Shown here: one piece after another, positions 33,064 through 41,593 of the stretch
Numbering within the stretch: the stretch's first letter is position 1
Layout: every line of letters starts with the position of its first letter
NCBI GenBank assembly: GCA_002428325.1
Contig: DIVR01000006.1
Coordinates: 1,745 to 65,744, forward strand
Direction: 5' to 3'
DNA: 64,000 bases
Origin: a bacterium UBP4_UBA6127
GTDB taxonomy: Bacteria; UBP4; UBA4092
Program-made: the position numbers and the translations under genes
The notes under the pieces: generated by a model
What the model was told of the DNA's origin: nothing
What the model saw: only the letters and a program-made list of their open reading frames with translations
The model's database searches: none

Positions 33064-34059
33064 ATGTTAACCCTTATAGTGGCTCCGGGATGGGGAGGGG
33101 TTGCTGAAAATTATTTAGAAACCGGAAGGTTGGCTCTGGAGTCCGGCCATTATGGCGAAGCGACGACTGCTTTTATCCAGGCTTACGAATCCTCCACCAC
33201 CGGTTCTCAAACCAAAGAGAGTTCCCAGTTTTATCTCATCAAAACTTACCTGAAACTGGGAGACAGTAAAGAAGCTATTCAAACCTGCCAAATTCTCCTG
33301 CAACGCAACCCCCAATCTCCCGCTATGGATGACCTGCAATATCTTTTAGGCAAATGGTATTATGATCGGAATAACTTAACTGAAGCCCAGCAATATCTAA
33401 CCTCTCTCACCAGCCAATACAAAGATAGTCCCTATCGCGCCAAGGGGTTTCTTTACCTGATGTGGATAGGCCATCGGAATGATGATGACAGCCTTTTAGA
33501 ATCATCATTCAACTCTATTTTAAAAGAGTATCCAGGATCTCCTGATGAAGCCACCGCCTACTGTGAAAAAGCCCGGTTCTGTATTAATAAAAACGATTGG
33601 GTCAGCGCTGAATCAATTTATCAGAAAGTACTCAAGGATTACCCAAACTATCGCTGGGGGAAAGCCGAAGCTTATAAAGGGTTAAGCGAAATCAGGATGC
33701 ATCAGTCTAATTATGATGAAGCATTGATTTATATCAATAATATCCGAAACCTGGGAATCAATGATAAATGGAATCTCCAATGTGATGACATGGAAATTTA
33801 TTGTTATACCTTGAAGAAAGAATATCCCATAGCGATTGCAAAATTGCAAAAAATGATTGGGGCCACCGTCACTTCCTCTGAGTTACAGCCTCAATATCTT
33901 TATCGGTTAGGCAATCTTTATCTGAAAAATAATCAACTAACTCAGGCAAAAAGCAACTATCAACAAGTCATTTCAAATTATTCATCTTCCAACTGGGCTG
34001 TTTTATCAAAAGAAGGAGTCAATGCTATAGATAAAATCCAAAAGGGGGATGAAAGATGA
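33064..34059 (+). CDS. TPR-repeat exported protein, first gene of the operon, apparently phase OFF
   Basis: The frame encodes about six TPR helical repeats (residues 15-325), as in GYHRND, YYDRNNLTEAQQYLTSLTSQYKDSPYRAKG and LYRLGNLYLKNNQLTQAKSNYQQVI, the pattern of a periplasmic or outer-membrane scaffold. From the ATG at 33064 there is no ribosome site, and the signal peptide is cut short (LTLIVAPGWGGVA). Reading the same frame upstream gives KLLLWKLFCCWMLTLIVAPG, a good signal peptide, but no start codon in frame. The best start is the ATG at 32993, out of frame by one repeat. The stop overlaps the next gene by ATGA. Confidence 0.8.
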   Translation: MLTLIVAPGWGGVAENYLETGRLALESGHYGEATTAFIQAYESSTTGSQTKESSQFYLIKTYLKLGDSKEAIQTCQILLQRNPQSPAMDDLQYLLGKWYYDRNNLTEAQQYLTSLTSQYKDSPYRAKGFLYLMWIGHRNDDDSLLESSFNSILKEYPGSPDEATAYCEKARFCINKNDWVSAESIYQKVLKDYPNYRWGKAEAYKGLSEIRMHQSNYDEALIYINNIRNLGINDKWNLQCDDMEIYCYTLKKEYPIAIAKLQKMIGATVTSSELQPQYLYRLGNLYLKNNQLTQAKSNYQQVISNYSSSNWAVLSKEGVNAIDKIQKGDER

Positions 34060-35072
34060 AGAAATATCAGCTTATTAGTCAATTGTTATTATTTATCATT
34101 GTTTCCCTATACACTTCAGCGTATTCATGGATATTTGATGCTGGCGAGCCTCTCTATGCGGATGCAGTGGCCAGTTATGATTCTGTTTCCGGTTGGACGG
34201 ATGGTCCAATTTCTGTTTGCACCGGATGGATGGTTTATTTTAAAGCCCAGGGTCCGGGTGGAACTGAGCCCGCTTCTTACGATATTGATTATTTTGACGG
34301 GGAGGTAGAATTAGATGAGATTGAATATGGATGGAATTGGGGTGATGGGAATCATAGTTCAGGAACTGCAGTTAGCCATATATATAATGAGTTTGGGCTC
34401 TATTACTCTATATTAACAGTTGATGATAAGGCTTTATATAAAGACAACTGTACGGATGATACACCTGCCTTAGATACGGTCTGTGTCTATGTTTGCAGTA
34501 TTGAAAATCCCCATATTGGGGATGCGAACTTAGAAAAAGACCTGACTTATCGGTTGCCTTATGCCGGAACCTTTACTTTTGGAACCTCGGGCTGGGCATG
34601 CAGTACAACCGGAGTCTCTACCCTTATTAGCTATACCGGCGCCACCGAAGGCTGGGTGGGGTTGAAGTGCTATTCCCAGGGGGGAGCTGTAACTTTAAGC
34701 TTTCCCAGTAACTTCAATGTGAATATGGCGGATCCTTCCACTCTCATGGATGAAATTAAGGTATTCGTAAAATATCGGTTGAATTATCCTAATTACAATG
34801 TGATTCCTAATGGCAGTTCCTTGGAAATCCTTCTCTATGGAGATACTACTACTCATAATAATCTTCCCATCGCCTTGAGGAAAGATTTTCATAACCAATC
34901 TTTTACGCAAACTGCCCTTGGATTCAGGGAAGATTCTTTTTGTGTCACCGCTATCCCTCCAGATTTTCATCAAATCAGCAATATGGTTTTGCGTTATACG
35001 GGAGGAACCGGCGAAGCATCAGAACTGCAGATTGATCAAATCTATCTTTCTGTATCGAGGGTTCAGCCATGA
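34056..35072 (+). CDS. Exported PKD-domain protein with a beta-sandwich C-terminal part
   Basis: The 338-residue protein has a signal peptide (MKKYQLISQLLLFIIVSLYTSAYS). A PKD-like domain follows (about 60-140), with YGWNWGDGNHSSGTAVSHIYNEFGLYYSILTVDD, whose WGDG and H.Y...G.Y...LTV are the PKD signature. The second half starts YTGATEGWVGLKC and ends with SELQIDQIYLS, matching the other exported proteins in this operon. The start overlaps the TPR gene stop by four bases. Probably a surface or periplasmic adhesion or carbohydrate-binding protein. Confidence 0.75.
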   Translation: MKKYQLISQLLLFIIVSLYTSAYSWIFDAGEPLYADAVASYDSVSGWTDGPISVCTGWMVYFKAQGPGGTEPASYDIDYFDGEVELDEIEYGWNWGDGNHSSGTAVSHIYNEFGLYYSILTVDDKALYKDNCTDDTPALDTVCVYVCSIENPHIGDANLEKDLTYRLPYAGTFTFGTSGWACSTTGVSTLISYTGATEGWVGLKCYSQGGAVTLSFPSNFNVNMADPSTLMDEIKVFVKYRLNYPNYNVIPNGSSLEILLYGDTTTHNNLPIALRKDFHNQSFTQTALGFREDSFCVTAIPPDFHQISNMVLRYTGGTGEASELQIDQIYLSVSRVQP

Positions 35073-35761
35073 AGAAGATATTCTATTTAGTATTAATAAT
35101 TTCAGCCTGTATGATTTCAGTCGCTTCGAAGGCCTATAAAATTACGACGACTAATATAACCGGATCTATCCATAATTCTGATTTCAGCACCTTGGATGGC
35201 TGGTATACCGCTTTCCCTTCGGAAGTATCTATAGTTACCTGCCTTAATGAAACAGGAGTGTTACTGAAGTCAAATTACTGCAATACAACAAACAGTGTTC
35301 TTGTAGGGATCCAAACTTATTCGGGTGCAAGCACCTATGAGCCGATTAATTCCTTAAATCCTGATAAAACCGAGATCGTCCATGATGCCTTGATGTTTAA
35401 AATCCAGTATATGGCATCTACTCCAGCCTGTTGGAGCGAAAGCAGCAGTTATCTAAGTGGCAATTTCTATGTTTTTCTGCAAGGAGGGTTGTCCTGTACT
35501 ACTATTGCCAATCCACCCTTTGCGGTTGATACAAGAATCTATGAATTAGGGGGATTTAATGTTAGTACATCGCAACCGATTTATTGCATGGCAACCAGTT
35601 GGACGGATATGTATTTGACTTTCATTCCTCCCGAAGAAGGGGACTGGTGGCAAATTCGCAATATCTATCTGGGATATGAAGGGATGCCCAATCAACCCTA
35701 TAAAAGCGGAATTATCATTAATAAAATTGAACTCTATGCAATTCGGGTAGATGAAAGCTAG
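35069..35761 (+). CDS. Exported protein of unknown function, same family as the operon neighbours
   Basis: The 230-residue protein has a signal peptide (KKIFYLVLIISACMISVASKA) and then a domain of short strands beginning ITGSIHNSDFSTLDGWY and ending WTDMYLTFIPPEEGDWWQIRNI and KIELYAIRV. The closing strand resembles QLDQVYVA of the 37618 protein. The start overlaps the previous stop by four bases, so translation is coupled. No known domain is recognised. A near copy of its 3' end lies at 38391. Confidence 0.7.
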   Translation: MKKIFYLVLIISACMISVASKAYKITTTNITGSIHNSDFSTLDGWYTAFPSEVSIVTCLNETGVLLKSNYCNTTNSVLVGIQTYSGASTYEPINSLNPDKTEIVHDALMFKIQYMASTPACWSESSSYLSGNFYVFLQGGLSCTTIANPPFAVDTRIYELGGFNVSTSQPIYCMATSWTDMYLTFIPPEEGDWWQIRNIYLGYEGMPNQPYKSGIIINKIELYAIRVDES

Positions 35762-35774
35762 AGGAGGTTTTTAG

Positions 35775-36500
35775 ATGATGAAACTAATGAAATATTTATT
35801 GACATTAATTCTGTTAACAACAGGAACCCTTTCCTGGGCGGGAGTTTCGACTACTGATATTAGTGGTATCCTGCCGCATGGGGGACAGATGTATTTTGCT
35901 TCTGGGGATACATCAACTAATTCCTGGGTCTTTAATTGGGACAGAAACTATAATACTTCAACTGCTTTTTTTGAAACCTATGGGAGTGACAGTTATGTTG
36001 TTCTCAGGTGTTTTGGTAATGTGAATAATACCATAGCAGGAGCCAGTGTAGCTGTCGGTCCCAATTTAACTTTTCCGATGGATATTTCTACCATCAGAAG
36101 AGAAGAATTTTTGGTGACTGTAACCTTCCGGGGTAGTCCTTCAATCACTTATGGGGGTGGAACAATATTCGGGCAACTACAGCCACAGGTGAATAGCGCT
36201 TATATTGGAAACTGGGGGAGTTATCGTCAGCCAGGTGTTTCTCAGGGGTTCCTTGAAGCTGTTTCTATGAAGGGAATTTCTTATGATACTTCTAAAAAGG
36301 AATTTAGCTATGGAACTTATATGATTAATACTGCCTGGACAACCTATACCTGGCGGATTCTCCCTACTCAATCCAATTATTTCATATTGGGGTATATAGG
36401 AGTGGTTTATAGGGCGGATGCCTATGATAAGTATTTACCTTTTACCACGGATGTCCACATTAAAAAAATAAAACTACAGGTAATTAATTATTATTATTAG
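35775..36500 (+). CDS. Exported protein of unknown function in the phase-variable operon
   Basis: The 241-residue protein has a signal peptide (MMKLMKYLLTLILLTTGTLSWA) and a strand-rich body with SYVVLRCFG, VTVTFRGSPSITYGGG and ITYDTSKKEF-like turns, ending IKKIKLQVINYYY. FRGSP recurs in the 37618 protein at the same place, so the two are paralogous. GAGGAGG lies seven bases upstream. The function is unknown; the pattern fits a galactose-binding-like beta-sandwich. Confidence 0.68.
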   Translation: MMKLMKYLLTLILLTTGTLSWAGVSTTDISGILPHGGQMYFASGDTSTNSWVFNWDRNYNTSTAFFETYGSDSYVVLRCFGNVNNTIAGASVAVGPNLTFPMDISTIRREEFLVTVTFRGSPSITYGGGTIFGQLQPQVNSAYIGNWGSYRQPGVSQGFLEAVSMKGISYDTSKKEFSYGTYMINTAWTTYTWRILPTQSNYFILGYIGVVYRADAYDKYLPFTTDVHIKKIKLQVINYYY

Positions 36501-36530
36501 AACTAACGCCAATAAATGGAGGTATATACA

Positions 36531-37601
36531 ATGAGATTTATAAAATGGTTTAAATTATCCGGATTAACTTTATGTCTTTTGAGTTTTACCTTAGCCTTGA
36601 GTTTTGCGTCAGCAGATGGGTGGAAGACCTATACGGAAGGGTTTGCAGGAGTTAATGATCCGGTTTTTATGCATAATGGATATTTGTATCAGGGACAGGG
36701 GTATGAATATATAAGAGCTAAAATAGAATCGGATGGCATCTTAGGGGAATCAACAACTATTAGAACGGGCAATGGGATGGGAAAAGATTATTGCACAATA
36801 GCCACTACTGGCAATTGGGTCTATTTTATTGGTGGTAATATTATCCCAACTGCTGAATATCGAAATTCATTTGGTGTCTATTATGCATCAATCGATTCCA
36901 GTGGTTATCTTTCTGATCCTATTCAAACTTATGATTTAAGGATAGGCAGGGCTAATTGCGGCAGCCTGATAGTGAATAACAATTTGTATGTATTTGGGGG
37001 ATATGGCACAACTACATGGGCTCCAGAATATGCTTTATCCAGCAATGAATATGGGGTAATAGATACGACTTATGGCGGAATTACTACTTATGTCCAATAC
37101 ACCTCCTCCTTCAGCACCATCAGCGGGACTGTCTATCTGGCTTTTAACCGGGGGAATCGAATCTATTGTTTGGGAGAAGCATCCGGTACTCCGGGATGTT
37201 ATCTGGAATATTCGGATATCCAGGCTGATGGTTCGTTAGGAAAATGGACAGCCTTACCGGGACCCTTTGGATTTAAACCTCAACTAGCTGTCATGACCCA
37301 GAGTTCTACCCTTTTCGGGGTAGGGCCGGCTGGAATCAGTGGACATCCTGCTGCCCGGATGGATATCTCGGATAATGTTGTTGATGGAAAATATTTCCGA
37401 ACTGCCACTTCCAGCCCTATATCTAGAAATAAAGCTTCAATAGCCACTTGGGGTCGGTTTGTTTATATGTTAGGAGGAGATGGCCCCAATGGATACGATG
37501 TTTATGACCCGGATATGATGGGGACTGATTTGTTTGTGGAGAATCAGAACTTACTCCTACAAGCCTCTGAATCTATTAGTATTCCTGGGGAGTTGAAGTA
37601 A
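36531..37601 (+). CDS. Exported kelch-like beta-propeller protein
   Basis: With ATG at 36531 (GGAGG at 36518-36522) the protein has 356 residues, with a signal peptide (MRFIKWFKLSGLTLCLLSFTLALSFASA). Repeated segments such as NWVYFIGGNI, NNLYVFGGYGTTTW, NRIYCLGEASG and GRFVYMLGGDGPNG show the kelch-like pattern of hydrophobic residues before double glycine, giving roughly six blades. It is likely a surface-exposed or periplasmic beta-propeller that binds a glycan or protein. A longer frame from 36516 is not favoured. Confidence 0.75.
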   Translation: MRFIKWFKLSGLTLCLLSFTLALSFASADGWKTYTEGFAGVNDPVFMHNGYLYQGQGYEYIRAKIESDGILGESTTIRTGNGMGKDYCTIATTGNWVYFIGGNIIPTAEYRNSFGVYYASIDSSGYLSDPIQTYDLRIGRANCGSLIVNNNLYVFGGYGTTTWAPEYALSSNEYGVIDTTYGGITTYVQYTSSFSTISGTVYLAFNRGNRIYCLGEASGTPGCYLEYSDIQADGSLGKWTALPGPFGFKPQLAVMTQSSTLFGVGPAGISGHPAARMDISDNVVDGKYFRTATSSPISRNKASIATWGRFVYMLGGDGPNGYDVYDPDMMGTDLFVENQNLLLQASESISIPGELK

Positions 37602-37617
37602 ATAAAGGAGGATTCTG

Positions 37618-38358
37618 ATGAATAAAAGAAAACGATTCAGGATGATATTATTTGGATTATCCTTTCTTCTGTTAACTTGTATATCTCCTGCGTGGGCTAT
37701 GTATGTTGAAGACGATGAAATGGATGTTATTTATCATGATACCAATGATGTATTGATAGGTTATGACCTTAGCACCCAATTACCAGCTATTGGGACTTTT
37801 GATAATGGGTTAGGGGATACAAGTAAGGCATGGACGGTGGATTCATCCGGCGGGGGGACTGTGGTTCAATATACCAATGGGACCGAAGGTTGGCTGGGAT
37901 TGAGATGCAGCGCCGGGCAATCGGTAGCCGTTGAATATGGCCCGATCTATGTGACCCTTACTCCCGATTCAGCATCTAAACCCTCTTTCGGGTGGGACCA
38001 GATAGCGGCGGCCTTGCATTTCCGAGGCAGCCCAACCTATCAGAGTAAAATAGCCGGAAAATTGCAATTTGAATTTTATGATGCGGTAGGCAGGGAGCGC
38101 CATCCTTTAGCCGCTATTGATGCCAGTTCCTCAGCAGTCAATGGATATTGCCCGGCGGTGGGGCTTGATAGCACCGGACAACCAAACCGATTTGCCTGGG
38201 CGGCGTATGCCTGGCAATTCACGGTACCCCATTCCAGCTGGTATAAGATATCCAAGGTGAGAATCAGTTATTCGGTTCCTTCCGGAGGAGCTGTTCCAAC
38301 CACCGAGGTCCAGCTGGACCAGGTTTATGTAGCACCTTATTGGACTAAACCTTATTAA
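37618..38358 (+). CDS. Exported beta-sandwich protein, last gene of the operon
   Basis: The 246-residue protein has a signal peptide (MILFGLSFLLLTCISPAWA after a basic start). Its domain contains FDNGLGDTSKAWTVDSSGGG, YTNGTEGWLGLRC, LHFRGSPTYQSKIAGKL and WYKISKVRISY..., ending TEVQLDQVYVAPYW. TEGWxGLxC occurs in the 34056 protein, and FRGSP in the 35775 protein, so the operon holds a paralogous family. The form GW near the start and LDQVYV near the end resembles carbohydrate-binding beta-sandwiches, but no named family is assigned. Confidence 0.7.
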   Translation: MNKRKRFRMILFGLSFLLLTCISPAWAMYVEDDEMDVIYHDTNDVLIGYDLSTQLPAIGTFDNGLGDTSKAWTVDSSGGGTVVQYTNGTEGWLGLRCSAGQSVAVEYGPIYVTLTPDSASKPSFGWDQIAAALHFRGSPTYQSKIAGKLQFEFYDAVGRERHPLAAIDASSSAVNGYCPAVGLDSTGQPNRFAWAAYAWQFTVPHSSWYKISKVRISYSVPSGGAVPTTEVQLDQVYVAPYWTKPY

Positions 38359-38693
38359 CCTTCAATAGTAGAAAAATGGTATGACTGGTGATGTCTGCCT
38401 ATTGGACGGATATGTATTTGACTTTCATCCCTCCCGAAGAGTGTGATTGGTTGCAAATCAGGAATTTTGAGATTTACTATAAAGATTATAATAACGGCTT
38501 AAAGATTGGTTATCTAAAGATATTAGATTGATATAAAAAGAGATAATCGAAAAATAAGTGGAAACCGATCGATTCTGGAAAACTGTCTGGGTGGTAGGCT
38601 ATTATCTGGTTAAGGCTTATCTGACAGGGAAAATATAACGAATTTCTGATTGGGTGGGCTCTGAGATTCTTTCTTTCCTAAACTCCCGTTATT
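38359..38693 (+). other. Intergenic stretch containing only the gene fragment at 38391
   Basis: Apart from the fragment the region shows no promoter, hairpin or ORF I can support. It separates the plus-strand operon from the convergent GlcF/GlcD pair. Confidence 0.6.
38391..38531 (+). pseudogene. Partial duplicate of the 35069 gene's 3' end
   Basis: The 46-codon frame reads MSAYWTDMYLTFIPPEECDW, then LQIRNFEIYYKDY. The DNA from 38401 closely matches 35609-35660 (WTDMYLTFIPPEE, then DWxQIRN), with divergence after that. The body of the gene is absent, so this is the leftover end of a lost paralog or a partial duplication. No ribosome site is evident. Confidence 0.7.
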
Positions 38694-40067
38694 CTAATTT
38701 TGTTTTTCAGAGATTTCAGGTTGCTTACCTTTATAGGCCAAATTAAGGAGGGTCACCGGATGAATGGCTTTTCCTTTATACTGGTGCCGTTTGATTCCAT
38801 AATTCAGCTGGACCAGGCAGCCGGGATTACCCGTAATTACCAAGGGGGCCTGGGTTTCTTTAATATGGTCCATTTTTCGGTCCAGGATTTTCATAGAATC
38901 ATCATAATGGACAATATTATAAATACCGGCGCTACCGCAACACCAGCTGGCCTCTTCCAGTTCGACTAATTCAAGGCCCGGGATGGCATTTAATAAGTCT
39001 CTGGGCTGCTGGCTGATTCCCTGTCCATGGAGAAGATGGCAGGCATCATCATAAGTAGCCTTGAGAGGGATAGGATGGTCCGGTTTCTTAAATCCTGTCA
39101 TTAACAGAAATTCGGATACATCTTTGACTTTATCCTCGAACACTTTGGCCCTTTGGGCATATTCTGGTTCTTCTCTGAGCAGGTGGGCATAAGTTTTCAT
39201 AAAGGAGCCGCAACCCGCTGAATTGATAATAATATAATCCACCTGGGCTTTTTCAAAGACCGCAATATTTTTTCGAGCCAGTTTTCTGGCTGTGGCCAGG
39301 TCGCCATTATGCCCATGGAGAGAGCCGCAGCAGACCTGGTCTTTAGGTGTTATCACTTCAAAATCGTTATAGATAAGGACTTCTGCTGTATCCTGATTCA
39401 CATCCGGGAAAGCCATATTCATGATGCAGCCTGTCAACAAACCTACCCGATATCTAGGTTTGGCCTCAGGTTTCCATTGTTCAGGAATCGACTGGTCTGA
39501 GAAGGGTAGTTTGATTTCCGGGCTTAATCCTTCCAGCCGGGCCAGGGAGGGAAGAAGGAACTCCAGAACCCGGGAACTTCTGACCAGCCATTGCATCCCT
39601 GTTTTCTGATAGAGCCAGAGAGAATATCCCATGGTTTTTAACAGGAGGGAGGAAGTGAAAACTGTTTCCAGCATAAATTTCTTGAAGAGCCGTCCGGGAA
39701 TCGTACCGTGTTGGAAAATTTCAATCTGGGCTCTGGCGGCTTCCTGGAGTTCGCCATATTTAACTCCGGCAGGGCAGGCCGATTCACAGGCTCTGCAATT
39801 CAAGCAATAATTCATAGCATCCACAAACCCGTCTGTGATAGCCAGTTCTCCTTCAGCGACTGCTTTGATGAGGGAAATTCGGCCTCTGGGATTAGCTTTT
39901 TCCAACCGGGTCAGGGAATAAGTGGGGCAGACCGACAAGCACAAACCACAATGCATGCAATTCAGGATATCTCCATAAGGGGGAATATCCACACCCATAA
40001 AAGCTGATAATACTTTATTTTGGTTCGTTTCCTGATTATCTTTATCCATGGATTTATAACTGTTCAT
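38694..40067 (-). CDS. glcF: Glycolate oxidase-type iron-sulfur subunit
   Basis: The 457-residue protein has two [4Fe-4S] motifs in the first 80 residues (CMHCGLCLSVCP and CLNCRACESACP) and two CCG modules, VCCGSLHGHNGD and WCCGSAGIYN, that typify GlcF/GlpC/HdrD-like subunits. With the FAD subunit at 40054 it forms a membrane-associated oxidase for glycolate or D-lactate that passes electrons to quinone. Its start overlaps the end of glcD by 14 bases. Substrate cannot be decided by sequence. Confidence 0.87.
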   Translation of the reverse strand: MNSYKSMDKDNQETNQNKVLSAFMGVDIPPYGDILNCMHCGLCLSVCPTYSLTRLEKANPRGRISLIKAVAEGELAITDGFVDAMNYCLNCRACESACPAGVKYGELQEAARAQIEIFQHGTIPGRLFKKFMLETVFTSSLLLKTMGYSLWLYQKTGMQWLVRSSRVLEFLLPSLARLEGLSPEIKLPFSDQSIPEQWKPEAKPRYRVGLLTGCIMNMAFPDVNQDTAEVLIYNDFEVITPKDQVCCGSLHGHNGDLATARKLARKNIAVFEKAQVDYIIINSAGCGSFMKTYAHLLREEPEYAQRAKVFEDKVKDVSEFLLMTGFKKPDHPIPLKATYDDACHLLHGQGISQQPRDLLNAIPGLELVELEEASWCCGSAGIYNIVHYDDSMKILDRKMDHIKETQAPLVITGNPGCLVQLNYGIKRHQYKGKAIHPVTLLNLAYKGKQPEISEKQN

Positions 40068-41508
40068 TTTCAGGGGTTACGGGAATCTGTTCACGGGTTT
40101 TAGGAAGCAACCCTTCACATCGGGGATGCAGAGAAAAGACTTTCCCAGGATTTAAAATCTGATGAGGGTCCAGGACATTTTTCATGGACTGCATAAAAGC
40201 AATTCCCGGGTCACCCAATTGTTTCGGCAGGAATCCTTTTTTGGCCAGGCCTACACCATGTTCACCTGTGATGGTTCCTCCCAGTTCAACTGCTTTTTCA
40301 AATATCTCATTAAAGGCTTTTTCAGCCCGTTGGATTTCATCGGTATCTCTTTCATCAGTTAGGCAAGTGGGATGAAGGTTCCCATCTCCGGCATGGCCGA
40401 AGGTCCCAATCTGGAGATGATATTTCTCGGCAATCCGGTGGATTTCAGCCAACATAGGGGCAATCGCGCTTCTGGGAACGGTGGCATCTTCCAGAATGGT
40501 GGTTGGTTTATACCGGGCCAGGGCTGGGAAGGCATTTCGCCTGGCAGAGGCAAATTTCAAAGCCTCTTCATTATCTTTCGCCATCTTGAATTCTGCTGCC
40601 TGATGATTTTTACAGATATCCATAATCTGCCGGGACTCATCCTCTACTACCGTTGCTGCGCCATCAACTTCTATCAGCAGGACCGCTGCCATATCTAAAG
40701 GAAGTCCGATATGGGTATAGTTTTCTACACATTCAATAGTGACATGGTCCAGGAATTCCAAGGTCGTGGGAATGATATGGGCGGCAATAATTGCTGAGAC
40801 TGTTTTAGCTGCCGAATCGATATCTTTGAAATAAGCCAGAATGGTTTTTTTGGACTCAGGCAGGGGAATCAACTTCAATAAGACTTTGGTTACAATCCCC
40901 AAGGTACCCTCGGAACCTATAAAAACATCTTTAATGCTGAAACCGGCTACATCCTTGGCGCATTTATTGCCTGTCTGGATAATATCTCCATTAGGGAGAA
41001 CCACTTCCATTCCCAGGACATAATTCCGGGTTACCCCGTATTTGAGACCTCTTAATCCACCGGAATTTTCGGCTACATTTCCACCGATAGTACTGATTTT
41101 CATGCTACCCGGATCAGGGGGGTAAAATAACCCTATTTTTTCTACCGCTTCATGAATGGATGAGGTGATAACCCCGGTTTCCACCCAGGCGGTCATGTTT
41201 TCCGAATCAATTTCAATGATTTTATCCAGTTGATTTAACAACAGGACAATACAGCCTTCCACCGGAATGGAACCCCCGGATAAACCTGTCCCGGAACCCC
41301 TGGGGACCACTGGAATCAATTCCTGATGGCAGAAACGCATTATCTGTGAGATTTCTTTGGTCGTATGGGGAATCAGGATTGCCTCAGGCAACTGCCGAAG
41401 CATCGGGGTGCCATCATAAGCGTAGGTTAATAAATCTTCTTTTTCAGTCAACACATTGTCTGTGCCGATTATATTAATAAATTTAGTAATCGAATCTGGT
41501 TTGAGCAT
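40054..41508 (-). CDS. glcD: FAD-linked oxidase, glycolate oxidase subunit D family
   Basis: With ATG at 41508 the protein has 484 residues. The FAD-binding half includes VPRGSGTGLSGGSIPVEGCIVLL and YPPDPGSMKISTIGGNVAENSGG, and the second half has GTFGHAGDGNLHPTCL and GTITGEHGVGLAKKGFL, all PCMH-type FAD oxidase signatures. AGGA eight bases before 41508 supports this start over an ATG seven codons earlier. It oxidises a 2-hydroxy acid and works with GlcF. It is the first gene of the two. Confidence 0.88.
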   Translation of the reverse strand: MLKPDSITKFINIIGTDNVLTEKEDLLTYAYDGTPMLRQLPEAILIPHTTKEISQIMRFCHQELIPVVPRGSGTGLSGGSIPVEGCIVLLLNQLDKIIEIDSENMTAWVETGVITSSIHEAVEKIGLFYPPDPGSMKISTIGGNVAENSGGLRGLKYGVTRNYVLGMEVVLPNGDIIQTGNKCAKDVAGFSIKDVFIGSEGTLGIVTKVLLKLIPLPESKKTILAYFKDIDSAAKTVSAIIAAHIIPTTLEFLDHVTIECVENYTHIGLPLDMAAVLLIEVDGAATVVEDESRQIMDICKNHQAAEFKMAKDNEEALKFASARRNAFPALARYKPTTILEDATVPRSAIAPMLAEIHRIAEKYHLQIGTFGHAGDGNLHPTCLTDERDTDEIQRAEKAFNEIFEKAVELGGTITGEHGVGLAKKGFLPKQLGDPGIAFMQSMKNVLDPHQILNPGKVFSLHPRCEGLLPKTREQIPVTPENEQL

Positions 41509-41593
41509 AACCGGTTTCCTGCCAATCATCCACCATTTTAAGTTATGCTAACATGCCTGATAAATGAAGTCGAGACTTCCAGTGAAATTGAGG

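Noticed and set aside
33064..34059. ATG at 33064 as the true start of the TPR gene
   Set aside because: There is no ribosome site, and the signal peptide would be truncated. The upstream ATG with GGAGG and a six-copy repeat gives a better protein. I kept the frame as a CDS but consider it switched off.
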